Shown: piece after piece, positions 28,051 through 39,037 of the stretch
Layout: every line of letters begins with the position of its first letter
Position numbering within the stretch: the first letter of the stretch is position 1
Assembly: GCF_003946325.1 (NCBI RefSeq)
Contig: NZ_RHNT01000001.1
Location: forward strand, 183,787-247,786
DNA: 64,000 nucleotides
Direction: 5' to 3'
Source: Companilactobacillus furfuricola
GTDB taxonomy: Bacteria; Bacillota; Bacilli; Lactobacillales; Lactobacillaceae
The notes under the pieces: model-generated
Told to the model about the DNA's origin: nothing
Seen by the model: only the letters and a program-made list of their open reading frames with translations
The model's database searches: none
Made by a program: the position numbers and the translations under genes

Positions 28051-28739
28051 TACAAAATCTCCTCAATGTACTTAATATAGTCATTCATTTGAGCAATTTT
28101 GGCTTGATCGATTTTCTTAGCGTGTTGCATATTTGTTACTGCATTTCGATAGTTCTGCAATTTATGTGACCATTTCTGGGCGAAAGTCATTGATTTCTTT
28201 TGCATCAACACTGGACCCATCAAAATTTCCGCCTCAGAAAGCGGCTCGATCTCGTTTTGGAAATTAGCTTTGATAATTTCATAAATGTGATGCTCATCTT
28301 CCACGATATCTTCGTCAACGATTGCGAAATGATGTTTGATCAACCACTGTCTAACCAGAGGTTCGCCAATATTTGGCTGCAAGATCAAAGTTTGGACATT
28401 TGCTAGTTGATCTGGAGTAGCACGCGTTAAAATGTCCGAGATCAAGATCCCGCCCATTCCTGCAATAACTACTGTATCGATCTTATCAGCCGGCTTGATC
28501 ACGGCCAGACCGTCACCTAGTCTGACATCGATCTTATCAGCGAGCTGATATTTCTTGATGTCTTCTAGTGAGCGGTCGCGAGGTCCCTCTGCCACTTCGC
28601 CGGCAATTGCAAAGTTTATTACTTGATTATTTACTAATTCCACTGGTAAATAAGCGTGGTCAGAGCCGATATCGGCCAACCGCGCATTTTGATCTACCAT
28701 TTTTGAAACGATACTAAGTCGCTTTGATAATAAAGTCAC
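28050..28739 (-). CDS. trmK: tRNA (adenine22-N1)-methyltransferase TrmK
   Basis: This 229-aa SAM-dependent enzyme methylates A22 in the D loop of certain tRNAs. The N-terminal Rossmann motif is RLADIGSDHAYLPVELV; DTVVIAGMGGILISDIL holds the motif IV-like segment, and LILQPNIGEPLVRQWLI follows. A C-terminal coiled coil (about 175-225) is typical. The start is GTG 28739, one base after the cfa stop. Normally trmK-nif3 follow rpoD directly; here cfa is between them. Confidence 0.92.
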   Translation of the reverse strand: MTLLSKRLSIVSKMVDQNARLADIGSDHAYLPVELVNNQVINFAIAGEVAEGPRDRSLEDIKKYQLADKIDVRLGDGLAVIKPADKIDTVVIAGMGGILISDILTRATPDQLANVQTLILQPNIGEPLVRQWLIKHHFAIVDEDIVEDEHHIYEIIKANFQNEIEPLSEAEILMGPVLMQKKSMTFAQKWSHKLQNYRNAVTNMQHAKKIDQAKIAQMNDYIKYIEEIL

Positions 28740-28740
28740 T

Positions 28741-29949
28741 CTATTCTGTCACCCGTTCTGCAGTTTGCTTGTCTTTTTCAGTCATATACTCACGAGTCAT
28801 TGGCATACTGCTACCGCTGGCACCGTTTGTTAATAAATATTGTATAACATCAATGTTCCCACTTTCAAATGAAGCTGCACAAGCTTGCAAATAAAGATCC
28901 CACATTCTGACGAATCTCTCATCAAACATATCTTCAACTTGATCTTCGACTTTCAAAAAGTTTTGATGCCAAATTTCAACAGTCTTTTGATAATGTCTTC
29001 TAAGTGGTTCGATATCATCGATTTGGAGTTTGGCGTCCATAATATGACCGATGTTTTCTTTAATGTCAGGAATGTACCCACCTGGAAAGATATATTTAAC
29101 TAACCAAGGATCAACGCCAAGTCCCTCGTGTTGACCAGTAATACCGTGGATCAAAGCAGTTCCATTTGGTTTGAGCATGCGCTTAACAGATTGGAAATAA
29201 CCCTCAAGATGCTTTTGGCCAACGTGTTCAAACATACCAACCGAAACAACATGATCGAATTGTTCGTTGACTTCACGATAATCTTCTAAAATAACTTCCA
29301 TTTGATCTGTCAAATGTTCTTCTTGGATCTTGTTATTAACGTAATCGTATTGTTCTTGACTTAAAGTTACCCCTTTAGCCTTCAATCCATATTCTTTAGC
29401 GGCAGTGAACATCATGGTGCCCCAGCCACAACCGATATCGATGATAGACTCTCCAGGTTTAGTATTTAATTTATTTAAAATATGATGAACCTTGTTCATC
29501 TGCGCAGTTTCTAAATCGTCTTCAGGCGTCCGGAAGTAAGCGCATGAATAAGTCATAGTATCATCCAACCATAACTTGTAAAAATCATTACCGATATCGT
29601 AATGCTCTTGGATCTCTTTCTTATTATTCTCCTCAGAATGACTAAATTGAGGAATGATCTTCTTTAATTTAGTGCTAGACATAAAACTATCTGATTGCGT
29701 ATAGGCTGATGTGATAAGTTTTTGGATCGACCCCTCGATCTCAATGTCTTTATTCATATAGGCTTCACCCAATGTTAAAGTTGCATGTTTTACAACTTCA
29801 GAAATGGGAACTTCCTTGTTGAATTTGATTGTTATGTCAGATTTTCCTTCTGGTCCGTACTTTTTCTCTTTGCCATCCCAGAAAATAATGGTTATGGGAA
29901 TAGTAAACGACCGTTTAAAAATCTGATCGTAAATAGTTTTATCTAACAT
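28741..29949 (-). CDS. cfa: Cyclopropane-fatty-acyl-phospholipid synthase
   Basis: This 402-aa enzyme uses SAM to add a methylene bridge to unsaturated acyl chains of membrane lipids, usually in acid or stationary stress. Recognisable parts: the N-terminal lipid-binding-like region, [29 protein letters not shown] motif [44 protein letters not shown] and [10 protein letters not shown]. It appears to be the first gene of the cfa-trmK-nif3-pepT-tautomerase operon; a terminator separates it from rpoD. Confidence 0.95.
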   Translation of the reverse strand: MLDKTIYDQIFKRSFTIPITIIFWDGKEKKYGPEGKSDITIKFNKEVPISEVVKHATLTLGEAYMNKDIEIEGSIQKLITSAYTQSDSFMSSTKLKKIIPQFSHSEENNKKEIQEHYDIGNDFYKLWLDDTMTYSCAYFRTPEDDLETAQMNKVHHILNKLNTKPGESIIDIGCGWGTMMFTAAKEYGLKAKGVTLSQEQYDYVNNKIQEEHLTDQMEVILEDYREVNEQFDHVVSVGMFEHVGQKHLEGYFQSVKRMLKPNGTALIHGITGQHEGLGVDPWLVKYIFPGGYIPDIKENIGHIMDAKLQIDDIEPLRRHYQKTVEIWHQNFLKVEDQVEDMFDERFVRMWDLYLQACAASFESGNIDVIQYLLTNGASGSSMPMTREYMTEKDKQTAERVTE

Positions 29950-30104
29950 AAAAATCCTCCAAAAATTGAATATACTTTATTGTAAATCAAAATGAATCAA
30001 AACAAAAATATTATTAATTTTTTCAGAAAACAATTAATCAATGCTTGCTATTAAGCCATTGATTTGGCCTAGTGCTTGATATTTGATCTTTTACATATTA
30101 TTGC

Positions 30105-30146
30105 CAAAAAAAAATAACAATGCCAAAAATAGACATTGTTATTTTA
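30105..30146 (-). terminator. Terminator downstream of rpoD
   Basis: Perfect stem AAAATAACAATG / CATTGTTATTTT with an 11-nt loop; the minus-strand reading ends in a long T run. Remaining sequence from 29950 to 30186 is AT-rich and likely holds the cfa promoter, but I cannot place one confidently. Confidence 0.85.
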
Positions 30147-30186
30147 TGATTAATATATCAACTGATAATTGAATTTTAGGATACTT

Positions 30187-31329
30187 TTACTCTAAAAAGT
30201 CTTTCAATTGTTTTGATCTTGAAGGATGACGTAATTTACGAAGTGCTTTTGCTTCGATTTGACGAATTCTTTCACGAGTAACACCAAATACCTTACCCAC
30301 TTCTTCAAGAGTTCTGGTCCTACCATCATCCAAACCAAAGCGTAGACGAAGGACGTTTTCTTCACGATCTGTCAATGTATCAAGAACATTCTCAAGTTGT
30401 TCCTTCAACAATTCGTATGAGGCATGATCTTCCGGACTAGTTGCATCTGAATCTTCGATGAAGTCTCCCAAATGCGAATCATCCTCTTCACCAATAGGAG
30501 TTTCCAAAGAAACTGGTTCTTGAGCGATCTTCAAGATGTCACGAACTTTAGTTGTTGCCATATCCATTTCAGCACCAATTTCTTCAGGGAGCGGTTCACG
30601 ACCTAAATCTTGAAGTAATTGACGTTGGATACGGATCAATTTGTTGATCGTTTCGACCATATGAACTGGGATCCGAATAGTTCTAGCTTGATCAGCGATT
30701 GCACGCGTAATAGCTTGTCTGATCCACCATGTGGCATAAGTAGAAAACTTAAAACCAAGACGGTAGTCGAATTTCTCAACGGCTTTCATTAATCCCATGT
30801 TACCTTCTTGGATCAAATCAAGAAATTGCATACCACGACCGACATATCTCTTAGCAATAGAAACAACCAAACGCAAGTTAGCTTCTGCTAGTCTCTGCTT
30901 AGCTTCCTCATCACCTTGTTCGATCTTCAACGCTAAATCTACTTCTTGTTGAGCGTTTAGTAGAGGAACACGACCGATTTCTTTTAAATACATCCGAACA
31001 GGATCATTTACTTTGATATCAGCTGGAGCAGCAGTATCTTTAGAGCTTGGTTCCTTCTCATCTTTCTTTTCCTTGAGAAGAGCCAATTTACTTGGATTAC
31101 CGTCATCATCGACAACAGCAACACCCTTGTCCTGCAGTTGTTCCAGTGTATCATCCAAAGTGTCATCTTTTAGAGAGAATGGCTTGATCAATTTCTCAGT
31201 CAACTCAGTTTCAGTCACTTGACCTTGCTTCTTCTTATCTTTAATTAAAGCTTTAATTGCTGACTCTAATTCTTTACTTGATTTAACGACCTTTTTGCTT
31301 TTTGATACTGTTGTTTTCTTTGTTGCCAT
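30187..31329 (-). CDS. rpoD: Primary sigma factor RpoD (SigA)
   Basis: The 380-aa vegetative sigma factor contains region 1.1 (about 20-85, with a Lys-rich start), region 1.2 [16 protein letters not shown], region 2 [35 protein letters not shown] core ending in [20 protein letters not shown], region 3 and region 4 ([38 protein letters not shown]). ATG 31329 with GGAGG upstream is the family start; the frame extends to 31353 but lacks support. It follows dnaG in a conserved operon. Confidence 0.97.
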   Translation of the reverse strand: MATKKTTVSKSKKVVKSSKELESAIKALIKDKKKQGQVTETELTEKLIKPFSLKDDTLDDTLEQLQDKGVAVVDDDGNPSKLALLKEKKDEKEPSSKDTAAPADIKVNDPVRMYLKEIGRVPLLNAQQEVDLALKIEQGDEEAKQRLAEANLRLVVSIAKRYVGRGMQFLDLIQEGNMGLMKAVEKFDYRLGFKFSTYATWWIRQAITRAIADQARTIRIPVHMVETINKLIRIQRQLLQDLGREPLPEEIGAEMDMATTKVRDILKIAQEPVSLETPIGEEDDSHLGDFIEDSDATSPEDHASYELLKEQLENVLDTLTDREENVLRLRFGLDDGRTRTLEEVGKVFGVTRERIRQIEAKALRKLRHPSRSKQLKDFLE

Positions 31330-31352
31330 ATATATTATTCCTCCAGTATGCA

Positions 31353-33179
31353 TTAATTGCTAGCTAACAACTTCCTTACTCTGATCAACTCTTGGGTAAG
31401 TTGTAACTGTAACTCATTGTCACCCACCATCGCCGCCTTTTTTAGTTGTTGATTGATATCTGTGATTTTAAATTCCAAACTCGAGTTTTCAATATTGCCG
31501 ATGTAATCTTTGATCTCATCGTCATTGTACTCGGGAGGCATTTTCATCATCTCAATATCGGCAAGTACGTTTTTATTCTCTTCATCAAGTACGTTCATGA
31601 AGTCTGCTGCTTGTATTTCATCATTTACATCACGATCTGAAGCATATTCGATCATTTTATCAAAAATCGTTTGATAATTTTGATGAACGAATTTGATCTC
31701 ATTTCCCTTTAACATCGAACGTATCTCCGGAAAATTCAGTGCCCAATAAATCAAATTACGCTCAGACTTTTCAACTCGGTCAAATTTTGTCGGAACGGAG
31801 GCCGTGGTTTGTTCCAACTTGGCATGTTCGATATTCTTGTAATTATTGGCCGGTTGATTGATCGAATTCTTCCGTCGTGCTGTAACTAGTTCTTTATTGA
31901 TCGAATCCTTAGTGATATTCAGCTCGTCTGCTAATCGAGTCACGTACATATCCAATTCGACTGGTGATTTGATCTTAACTAACTCGTTAATGGCTTGTTT
32001 CAAAAATTCGATCTGATCGTGCTGATTAGTCAAATTATACTGCCGTTTAAAATAATTAAGAACAAATGCGATCGATGTCTGAACAGAATTCTCAGTTAAG
32101 CTCTTAAACTTATCTGGTCCAGCACTGCGAATGTACTCATCTGGATCTTTTTGATCTGGAATACTGATCACTCCATAAGTAAAGCGCTCATCATTTAATT
32201 GCGTTAACGCTCGATAAGTCGCCTTGACTCCTGGATCATCACCATCGTAACAAACGTTGATCTGGTCGGTTAATCTGCTCAATGAGTATAGTTGATCATC
32301 GGTCAAACTGGTACCCATTGAGGCAACGCCATTAGTTACACCAGCTTTGTAAGCACTCATGACATCCATAAAACCTTCGAACAAAATCACATTGTTCTTC
32401 TCACGAATACTGTGCTTTGCTAAGTTGATGTTAAAAATAGTTTTTCCCTTGTTGAATATTGGTGTTTCCGGACTATTGAGATACTTTGCTACCCCTTCAG
32501 TCTTATTCAATATCCGTCCAGAAAAGGCAATGATACTGCCATTTTCATCTTTAATCGGAATCATCACACGATCACGAAAGCGGTCAAATAATTCACCGGA
32601 ATCATTTTCAGCGAATAATCCAGATTTCTTCAGGACAGTATCATCTATGGAACGATCTCTAAAAAATTGTAACAATAAATTTGAATTATTAGGTGCATAG
32701 CCTAAATCGAATTCTTCAATCAAATCAGAGTTGATATTACGATCCGTCAAATAACGCATCGCAACATCACCGTTTTCTGTTTTGGTCAAAATGTGAGAAT
32801 ACAACTTGGCAGCTTCAGCATACATTTGCATTAGTTGTCGATGACTATTGTTTTGAACAGGTGAATTAGAAGGTTGAAATTTGTCAGGTACAGTGATGTT
32901 ACCCATTTCCGCAACTTCAATTACTGCCTCGGGAAAACTCTTGTCTTCGATTTCCATGATGAATTTAAAAACATTTCCACCACGGCCACAACTAAAGCAA
33001 TGAAACAACTGCTTATCTTCTGATACTGAGAAAGACGGAGTCTTTTCAGGTTGAAAAGGACAGAGACCAAACAAGTTCTTCCCCGACTTCTTCAGTTGAA
33101 CATATTTGCTAATAACATCAGCGATATTAGTTTTAGAGGAGACTTCTTCAATAAATTCTTGTGGAATCATTGTTGCCAA
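31353..33179 (-). CDS. dnaG: DNA primase DnaG with altered zinc-ligand (His43 to Gln)
   Basis: The 608-aa primase synthesises RNA primers with DnaB helicase. The N-terminal zinc domain normally has Cys40, His43, Cys61 and Cys64; here the positions are Cys40, Gln43 (codon CAA), Cys61 and Cys64 ([12 protein letters not shown], then [10 protein letters not shown]). The TOPRIM core is intact: [26 protein letters not shown] and [11 protein letters not shown]. The C-terminal DnaB-interacting part (about 440-608) is present. The start is TTG 33179 behind GGGGGTGA; ATG two codons later is an alternative. It follows glyS and precedes rpoD. Confidence 0.95.
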   Translation of the reverse strand: MATMIPQEFIEEVSSKTNIADVISKYVQLKKSGKNLFGLCPFQPEKTPSFSVSEDKQLFHCFSCGRGGNVFKFIMEIEDKSFPEAVIEVAEMGNITVPDKFQPSNSPVQNNSHRQLMQMYAEAAKLYSHILTKTENGDVAMRYLTDRNINSDLIEEFDLGYAPNNSNLLLQFFRDRSIDDTVLKKSGLFAENDSGELFDRFRDRVMIPIKDENGSIIAFSGRILNKTEGVAKYLNSPETPIFNKGKTIFNINLAKHSIREKNNVILFEGFMDVMSAYKAGVTNGVASMGTSLTDDQLYSLSRLTDQINVCYDGDDPGVKATYRALTQLNDERFTYGVISIPDQKDPDEYIRSAGPDKFKSLTENSVQTSIAFVLNYFKRQYNLTNQHDQIEFLKQAINELVKIKSPVELDMYVTRLADELNITKDSINKELVTARRKNSINQPANNYKNIEHAKLEQTTASVPTKFDRVEKSERNLIYWALNFPEIRSMLKGNEIKFVHQNYQTIFDKMIEYASDRDVNDEIQAADFMNVLDEENKNVLADIEMMKMPPEYNDDEIKDYIGNIENSSLEFKITDINQQLKKAAMVGDNELQLQLTQELIRVRKLLASN

Positions 33180-33263
33180 AACGCATCACCCCCTCAACGA
33201 ATTAATGTAAAAACAGTGAATTACAATATATCATCTTTTGGATATTATTGCAAGGTCGAATCT

Positions 33264-35333
33264 CTACTTAATTACAATTTTAGACAAATCTCCTAATTTT
33301 GCAATTAAATTGTTTGTAATTACTAATTGAGTCAAGCGATTGTTTTTGATCTTCTCATCTTTATCCATGATCATGTTTTCTTCAAAGTAATCGTTGATCG
33401 AATCTTTCAATGTTGCCAATTGTTGGAACAGCTTTTCAGCATCGTCTGATTGTTTTTGATAAATATCAGTTACGGCATCATTCAAAACTTTTTCAGATGG
33501 ATGTTCAAACAATGACTCATCCATTTGTAAATCATCTGAATATTTAATGCCTGCTTTTTGAGCCAAGTTGACGACACGACTCAATGCTTCAACAACAACC
33601 TTGAAATCAGCATCGGCAACGTGATTTTGAAGTACTTGAGCTGTATTGATCATTGAAACAGGATCGAAGATACGACCATCTGTCACGGCATCAATAATGT
33701 CATTGCGAATGGCCTTTGTATTTAAGAATTGACGGATACGGTCAATAATAAATCCATCCAGATCCTTTTCGTTAGCATTAAGATCCAAAGTTTCTGGAAC
33801 GTTCAAATTCTTGATCAAGTAAGCTTGAAGATCATTTAAGTTCAACTCCCAGCCTTCGTGATCTAAAATCCGTACGATCCCGTAAGCTTGACGTCTCAAA
33901 GCGTATGGGTCATTGGATCCACTTGGGATCAAACCAACAGCGAAGAATGTGATCAATGAATCTAATTTATCAGCTACGGCTAAAGTTGCTCCAACTTTAG
34001 TATCTGGCAATTCGCCTTCTGAAGAAACTGGCATGTAATGTTCTCTGATAGCGCGAGCCACACCATCGGTTTCTCCCATGATACTGGAGTATTTTTCACC
34101 CATGACACCTTGTAGTTCAGGGAATTCATCAACCATATTAGTTACTAGGTCAAATTTATAAATATCGCTAGCCCGTAATAAATCGGTTTTGTCAGTAGCT
34201 GATAAATTAAAGACTGATGCTAAATAGTCAGCAATTTGATGAACTCGTTGCATCTTCTCATACATCGTTCCGATTTTAACGTGGAAGTTAACTGTCTTTA
34301 ATTTTTCAACGTAGTCAGCAATTGTCTTCTTTTGATCTTCTTTAAAGAAGAAGTCGGCATCTTCAAGACGAGCAACTAGGACTTTTTCGTTACCTTGAAT
34401 AACGTTCTCAATGAATTCTGAGTTACCGTTACGAACAGAAATAAAATCTGGAGCTAACTTACCGTCTTTTTGGCGAACGTCGAAATATCTTTGGTTATCC
34501 TTCATCGAAGTAATCAAAACTTCTTCGGGGATCTCTAAGTATTTCTTGTCAAATTTGCCGTGGAAGGTTGTTGGGAATTCAACTAAATTATTAACTTCTT
34601 CCAGCAAGTCCTCATCCACATCGACAACCCAATTGTTATCCTGAGCGATCGTTGCAATTTGATCTCTAATTATATCTTTTCTTTCTTTAGCGTCAACAAT
34701 AACGAATTGACTACGAAGATCTTCAACATAGTCTCGAACGTTTTTGATCTCAGCTGTCTTACCTAGGAAACGATGACCACGACTCTTGCGTCCAGCTTCA
34801 ACATCTAAAACTTTCATGGGAACAACTTCATCATCCAATAATGAAACGATCCAATGGATCGGACGAATGTATTCAAAATCATAACTATCCCAGCGCATTC
34901 TAGTTGGGAAAGTCAATGATGTGATGACATCAGCGATTTCTTTGAGGATCTCGGTAACATCTTTCCCAGTTTCATGCTTTTGAATATATGCATATTCTGT
35001 ACCTTTGAGATCTTCAAAGAAAATATCATCAGCGCTCATGCCTTGACCACGGGCAAATCCTTGAGCAGCTTTGGTCCAGTTGCCATCGTCATCTTGGGCG
35101 ATCTGCTTTGATGGTCCCTTGGCTTTCACATCAATATCCGTTTGTTTGTCAGCGATATCTTTTACTAAAACGGATAATCTTCTTGGTGTCGAGTATTTTT
35201 CGATTTTAGAGAAAGAAATACGATTGTCTTTTAAAAATGCGGCAGTTTTCTTAGCTAATTGATCGATACTAGGAGTTACCACGTGAGCTGGCATTTCTTC
35301 TAGTCCAATTTCTAATAAGTAATTTTTAGTCAT
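33264..35333 (-). CDS. glyS: Glycyl-tRNA synthetase beta subunit
   Basis: This 689-aa subunit of the bacterial alpha2-beta2 glycyl-tRNA synthetase binds tRNA(Gly). It begins [16 protein letters not shown] and contains [40 protein letters not shown], an HD-like region ([19 protein letters not shown]) and [35 protein letters not shown] 35333 has AAGGAG at good distance; its first 8 nt overlap the end of glyQ, so the subunits are translated in a coupled way. Confidence 0.96.
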   Translation of the reverse strand: MTKNYLLEIGLEEMPAHVVTPSIDQLAKKTAAFLKDNRISFSKIEKYSTPRRLSVLVKDIADKQTDIDVKAKGPSKQIAQDDDGNWTKAAQGFARGQGMSADDIFFEDLKGTEYAYIQKHETGKDVTEILKEIADVITSLTFPTRMRWDSYDFEYIRPIHWIVSLLDDEVVPMKVLDVEAGRKSRGHRFLGKTAEIKNVRDYVEDLRSQFVIVDAKERKDIIRDQIATIAQDNNWVVDVDEDLLEEVNNLVEFPTTFHGKFDKKYLEIPEEVLITSMKDNQRYFDVRQKDGKLAPDFISVRNGNSEFIENVIQGNEKVLVARLEDADFFFKEDQKKTIADYVEKLKTVNFHVKIGTMYEKMQRVHQIADYLASVFNLSATDKTDLLRASDIYKFDLVTNMVDEFPELQGVMGEKYSSIMGETDGVARAIREHYMPVSSEGELPDTKVGATLAVADKLDSLITFFAVGLIPSGSNDPYALRRQAYGIVRILDHEGWELNLNDLQAYLIKNLNVPETLDLNANEKDLDGFIIDRIRQFLNTKAIRNDIIDAVTDGRIFDPVSMINTAQVLQNHVADADFKVVVEALSRVVNLAQKAGIKYSDDLQMDESLFEHPSEKVLNDAVTDIYQKQSDDAEKLFQQLATLKDSINDYFEENMIMDKDEKIKNNRLTQLVITNNLIAKLGDLSKIVIK

Positions 35334-36243
35334 TTGCTTTCTCCTTTGCGTCTTTAGCATTTTTGCTGGCTAACAATGGGAAACCAAGTTTCTCACGCTC
35401 TGCAACAAAGGCAGCAGCCACTTTATGAGCCATTCTTCTGATACGTGATAAATAGGCAGCTCTTTCAGTAACAGAAATGGCACCTCGTGCATCTAGTAAA
35501 TTGAAAGTGTGGGAACACTTCAAGATGTAATCATAAGCTGGATGAACCAAACCTAGATCCATCAAACGATTAGCTTCTTTTTCATAATCATTAAATGCTT
35601 GGAACAACATATCTTGATTACTTTCTTCAAATGAATATTTAGAATGTTCGTATTCAGGTTCTTTGAAAATATCACCATATAAAACGCCGTCGCCCCATTC
35701 AAGGTCATATACCGAATTAACATCTTGGATGTATTCAGCTAAACGTTCAACACCGTATGTGATCTCACTAGTAACTGGGTGACATTGAAGTCCACCGACT
35801 TGTTGGAAGTATGTAAATTGAGTAACTTCCATTCCATCAAGCCAAACTTCCCAACCAACACCGGCACAACCCATTGAAGGGTTTTCCCAGTTATCTTCAA
35901 CAAAGCGGATATCATGTTCTAGTGGTTCAATTCCTAAAGCACGAAGAGAATCTAAGTAATATTCTTGAATATTTTCTGGAGCTGGCTTCATAACTAGTTG
36001 AAATTGATGATGTTGGTATAGACGGTTAGGATTTTCACCATAACGTCCATCAGCTGGTCTTCTTGAAGGCTCCACATAGGCAGCGTTCCAAGGTTCAGGT
36101 CCAATAGCACGCAAGAACGTATAAGGACTCATAGTACCAGCACCCTTTTCTGTATCATAGGCTTGCATTAACATACAGCCTTTTTCACCCCAAAAGCGTT
36201 GAAGTGTCAAAATCATGTTTTGAATATTAAGCTTCTTTGTCAT
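35326..36243 (-). CDS. glyQ: Glycyl-tRNA synthetase alpha subunit
   Basis: This 305-aa class II catalytic subunit charges tRNA(Gly). Motifs: [82 protein letters not shown] segment, and the C-terminal [21 protein letters not shown] 36243 follows GGAGGGAG. The frame is open to 36309, but those codons are the T-box terminator. Expression is controlled by the glycine T-box directly upstream. Confidence 0.96.
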   Translation of the reverse strand: MTKKLNIQNMILTLQRFWGEKGCMLMQAYDTEKGAGTMSPYTFLRAIGPEPWNAAYVEPSRRPADGRYGENPNRLYQHHQFQLVMKPAPENIQEYYLDSLRALGIEPLEHDIRFVEDNWENPSMGCAGVGWEVWLDGMEVTQFTYFQQVGGLQCHPVTSEITYGVERLAEYIQDVNSVYDLEWGDGVLYGDIFKEPEYEHSKYSFEESNQDMLFQAFNDYEKEANRLMDLGLVHPAYDYILKCSHTFNLLDARGAISVTERAAYLSRIRRMAHKVAAAFVAEREKLGFPLLASKNAKDAKEKAND

Positions 36244-36270
36244 AGTTTCTCCCTCCAGATAGAAAGCGAC

Positions 36271-36431
36271 AAAAAAATCGCCTCTTGCAAACATAAATTT
36301 ATGTTGCAAGGGACGATTTCTCGCGGTTCCACCCTTATTCAGAACCGAAGTTCTGCTCTTTTATATTATTAGTTTAAAGAAGTACGCCATTAAAATTGTG
36401 GCTTTCACTATTCCACATCGCTGTTTACATA
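36271..36431 (-). promoter_or_regulatory. T-box leader controlling glyQS
   Basis: On the minus strand the T-box sequence AGGGTGGAACCGCG lies at 36322-36335. A strong terminator follows (36271-36320; stem ATCGTCCCTTGCAA / TTGCAAGAGGCGAT, then a T run). Uncharged tRNA(Gly) is expected to stabilise the antiterminator. The leader is short (about 160 nt), as is known for glyQS T-boxes without stem II. A GGC triplet at 36386-36388 is a candidate specifier, but I have not folded stem I. Confidence 0.9.
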
Positions 36432-36437
36432 AATATA

Positions 36438-36466
36438 ATGATAGTCACTTTTAAACCACTTGTCAA
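36438..36466 (-). promoter_or_regulatory. glyQS promoter
   Basis: On the minus strand: TTGACA (36461-36466), 17-nt spacer, TATCAT (36438-36443). The -35 box starts 3 nt after the recO stop codon. Confidence 0.8.
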
Positions 36467-36468
36467 CG

Positions 36469-37227
36469 CTACAAATGCCAACTATGCATCTTATCGATAA
36501 ATGATTTACTCTTGGGATAATAACCCACTGATCCTAAATAAATTGCGTCGATAGCTTTTTGTATCAATTGCTTGTTCTCTGACTTTAACTCCACGCTATG
36601 TACTTGATCTAAACTGATTTGACTAAACAACCTTAAAAAATACAAAGTCTGTGGTTGTAAATGCAGTCGATTAGGATCATTACCGAAGTGTTTGGAACAC
36701 AATAAACCACCAAGGACGACGGAAAAATCAAATTTACCTTCTGTCTCGCCACCTACGACACATTGGTGCATATTAGGTTCGACACCAAAAATCTTTAACA
36801 GGTGCATTTGGATAATGTTTACGATTATCTGAGCATCAAAACCATTGTCGATATAGCGCAGGCTTTTAAAGACTGTTGTATACCAAGCAAGCGGTACTTT
36901 ATCTTCCATAAAAGCATTGTGAACTAGATCAAATAAAAAAGTCGCATAGGCGTTTAATTCGATATCTAAAATAATTTGTTCAAATTGCTTAATATTGCTA
37001 GCTGAATTCAGATAAGACAAACCGTCTTTTCGTACAACGCCCGTGTAATCTCCGTAAGAAAAAGGGATCACTGCTCCTGAGATCTTTGACTTGCCATTTT
37101 GAGTCGCACGAACCAAAAAAGTTCTGAAGCCATATTCTTTTGTCAAAATTGTGACTAACGCATCATGTTCTCGATATCGTTGTCGTTTAACCACCATGCC
37201 AAAAAAATTACTAGTTTTACGATTCAT
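36469..37227 (-). CDS. recO: DNA repair protein RecO
   Basis: This 252-aa recombination mediator loads RecA onto SSB-coated DNA with RecR. The N-terminal OB fold reads FFGMVVKRQRYREHDALVTILT and ends near residue 80; the helical domain follows. The zinc site of Gram-positive RecO usually shows two CxxC pairs. Here they read CVVG (in MHQCVVGGETEG) and CSKH (in LLCSKHF), so two of the four cysteines are replaced (Gly and His). The start overlaps the era stop (TAATG). No terminator is visible before the glyQS promoter. Confidence 0.92.
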   Translation of the reverse strand: MNRKTSNFFGMVVKRQRYREHDALVTILTKEYGFRTFLVRATQNGKSKISGAVIPFSYGDYTGVVRKDGLSYLNSASNIKQFEQIILDIELNAYATFLFDLVHNAFMEDKVPLAWYTTVFKSLRYIDNGFDAQIIVNIIQMHLLKIFGVEPNMHQCVVGGETEGKFDFSVVLGGLLCSKHFGNDPNRLHLQPQTLYFLRLFSQISLDQVHSVELKSENKQLIQKAIDAIYLGSVGYYPKSKSFIDKMHSWHL

Positions 37228-38135
37228 TACTTGAGGTCCTTTAAGGAGTACCCTGCTTTCGAAAGGAATAACGGATCATCGCGCCAATTCTTCTTGACCT
37301 TGACCCAAAGCTTCAAATTGATCTTTTCCCCAAGCAAATGTTCGATCTTGATCCGTGAACCGATCCCGATATTCTTCAACATACTGCCACCTTTACCGAT
37401 GACAATGGCTTTTTGACTATCACGTTCAACATAAATTGTTGCTTCAACTTGCAATTTACCACGCTCATTGCGTTGATTCATCGATTCAACAATGACAGCC
37501 ACTGAATGAGGAATCTCATCACGAGTGTCATCCAGGATCTTCTCTCTTATCAATTCACCAACTATGAAATACTCTGGATGATCAGTGATTTGGTCTACAT
37601 CGTAATACTTAGGTCCTAACGGTAAATGCTTAGTCAATGAATCGATTAGATCCTCAACATTATTACCATTAGTTGCAGAGATCGGTATGACTTCCGCAAA
37701 GTCAATTAGATCTTTGTATTCATCGATTTGGGGTGCCATCTCATCAGGATTGATCAAATCGATCTTGTTCAAGATCAAAAAGACAGGTGCTTTAACATTG
37801 GCCAATTCTTCGATGATGAATTTATCACCAGGTCCAGCCTTTTGACCAGCTTCAGTCATGAATAAGACTGCATCAACTTCTTTTAAGGCTGACAAAGCTG
37901 CTTTATCCATATATTGATCTAAATCATTATGTGGCTTATGGATCCCGGGTGTATCTAAAAAGACGATTTGTCTTTGGTCATCAGTATAGATACCCTGGAT
38001 CTTATTTCGAGTTGTTTGAGCTTTTGGCGACGTGATTGCCACTTGTTCTTTGATGATCCGATTCATAAATGTCGATTTACCAACGTTTGGACGACCAACG
38101 ATCGCTACGAATCCTGAACGAAAATTATTATCCAT
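37227..38135 (-). CDS. era: GTPase Era
   Basis: Era is a 302-aa ribosome-assembly GTPase that binds the 3' end of 16S rRNA. G motifs: [10 protein letters not shown] (G1), QTTRNKIQG (G2), DTPGIH (G3), NKIDLI (G4) and ISATNG (G5). The C-terminal KH domain shows [16 protein letters not shown], then [16 protein letters not shown] 38135 begins the conserved [10 protein letters not shown] segment, one base after the cdd stop. It belongs to the phoH-ybeY-cdd-era-recO operon. Confidence 0.97.
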   Translation of the reverse strand: MDNNFRSGFVAIVGRPNVGKSTFMNRIIKEQVAITSPKAQTTRNKIQGIYTDDQRQIVFLDTPGIHKPHNDLDQYMDKAALSALKEVDAVLFMTEAGQKAGPGDKFIIEELANVKAPVFLILNKIDLINPDEMAPQIDEYKDLIDFAEVIPISATNGNNVEDLIDSLTKHLPLGPKYYDVDQITDHPEYFIVGELIREKILDDTRDEIPHSVAVIVESMNQRNERGKLQVEATIYVERDSQKAIVIGKGGSMLKNIGIGSRIKIEHLLGEKINLKLWVKVKKNWRDDPLFLSKAGYSLKDLK

Positions 38136-38136
38136 A

Positions 38137-38541
38137 TTATTTATCCATGTCCTTATCACTAAATGCTAATGGCAAAATTTCTTTGAAAGTATATTCTTTG
38201 AAGTTATTATCTTTATCGGCCAAATAAACTTGACTATTTGGTCCCATAAATTCACTCATTACTTGTCGACAAGCCCCACAAGGCTTGGACATCTCTGAAG
38301 TCTTATTGACAATGATAATTGTCTTAATTGACTTATGTCCTTCAGAAACTGCTTTAAAAATGGCCGTTCTCTCAGCACAATTAGTCAGTCCATATGAAGC
38401 GTTCTCGATGTTACAACCAGTGTAGATCTCATCATCTTCAGTAACTATAGCTGCTCCAACTGAATAATGAGAATATGGTGCATAAGCTTGATCCATTGCT
38501 ACAGTAGCTTTAGCAAATAACGTTTTTTCATCAATTGTCAA
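38137..38541 (-). CDS. cdd: Cytidine deaminase
   Basis: This 134-aa tetrameric, zinc-dependent enzyme deaminates cytidine and deoxycytidine in pyrimidine salvage. The catalytic motif is [11 protein letters not shown] (zinc ligand Cys55, proton shuttle Glu57) and the second zinc motif is KPCGACRQV (Cys88, Cys91). [15 protein letters not shown] is a family hallmark. It lies between ybeY and era, as in many Firmicutes. Confidence 0.96.
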   Translation of the reverse strand: MTIDEKTLFAKATVAMDQAYAPYSHYSVGAAIVTEDDEIYTGCNIENASYGLTNCAERTAIFKAVSEGHKSIKTIIIVNKTSEMSKPCGACRQVMSEFMGPNSQVYLADKDNNFKEYTFKEILPLAFSDKDMDK

Positions 38542-38554
38542 TTTTACTTACCTC

Positions 38555-39025
38555 TTATTTTTTTAAGCCGTAGGCGCTTAGTATCTTTTCTTGTAATCCG
38601 ATCATGACCTTTTCGTCTTCAGGTTCGATGTGGTCATAACCATTTAAATGCAAAATCCCGTGGACGATCGTATATCCTAGTTCCCGATCAAATGAATGTT
38701 CATATTCATCGGCATGTTCCTTAACTATTTCAACACTAATAAATAAGTCTCCCAAATCAACTGGTAAATCGGGGATTTGTTGTTCTAAATAATCAAGAGA
38801 ATCCTCACCATCATTGATGGCAAAACTAATCACGTCAGTTGCACGATCAACATCACGATATTTCTTATTGATCTCGTGAATCTCATTCTTTGTTACAAAA
38901 TGGATCGACAACTGTGTATTGTCGGCCAATTCAAGATCAGTTGCTGCAAAATCGGCCAAATCTTCGACCCACTTTTGCCGAGCTTCACCAATTAAATTAT
39001 CATCATTAAATATTTCTAGATCCAT
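38555..39025 (-). CDS. ybeY: Endoribonuclease YbeY
   Basis: This 156-aa metalloprotein acts in 16S rRNA 3' maturation and ribosome quality control. The zinc site HGILHLNGYDH (HxxxHxxxxxH) is complete, with NKKYRDVDRATDVISFAI and LGDLFISVEIVKEHA upstream. It sits 12 nt after phoH and 13 nt before cdd. Confidence 0.95.
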   Translation of the reverse strand: MDLEIFNDDNLIGEARQKWVEDLADFAATDLELADNTQLSIHFVTKNEIHEINKKYRDVDRATDVISFAINDGEDSLDYLEQQIPDLPVDLGDLFISVEIVKEHADEYEHSFDRELGYTIVHGILHLNGYDHIEPEDEKVMIGLQEKILSAYGLKK

Positions 39026-39037
39026 AGCTTACTCCGT

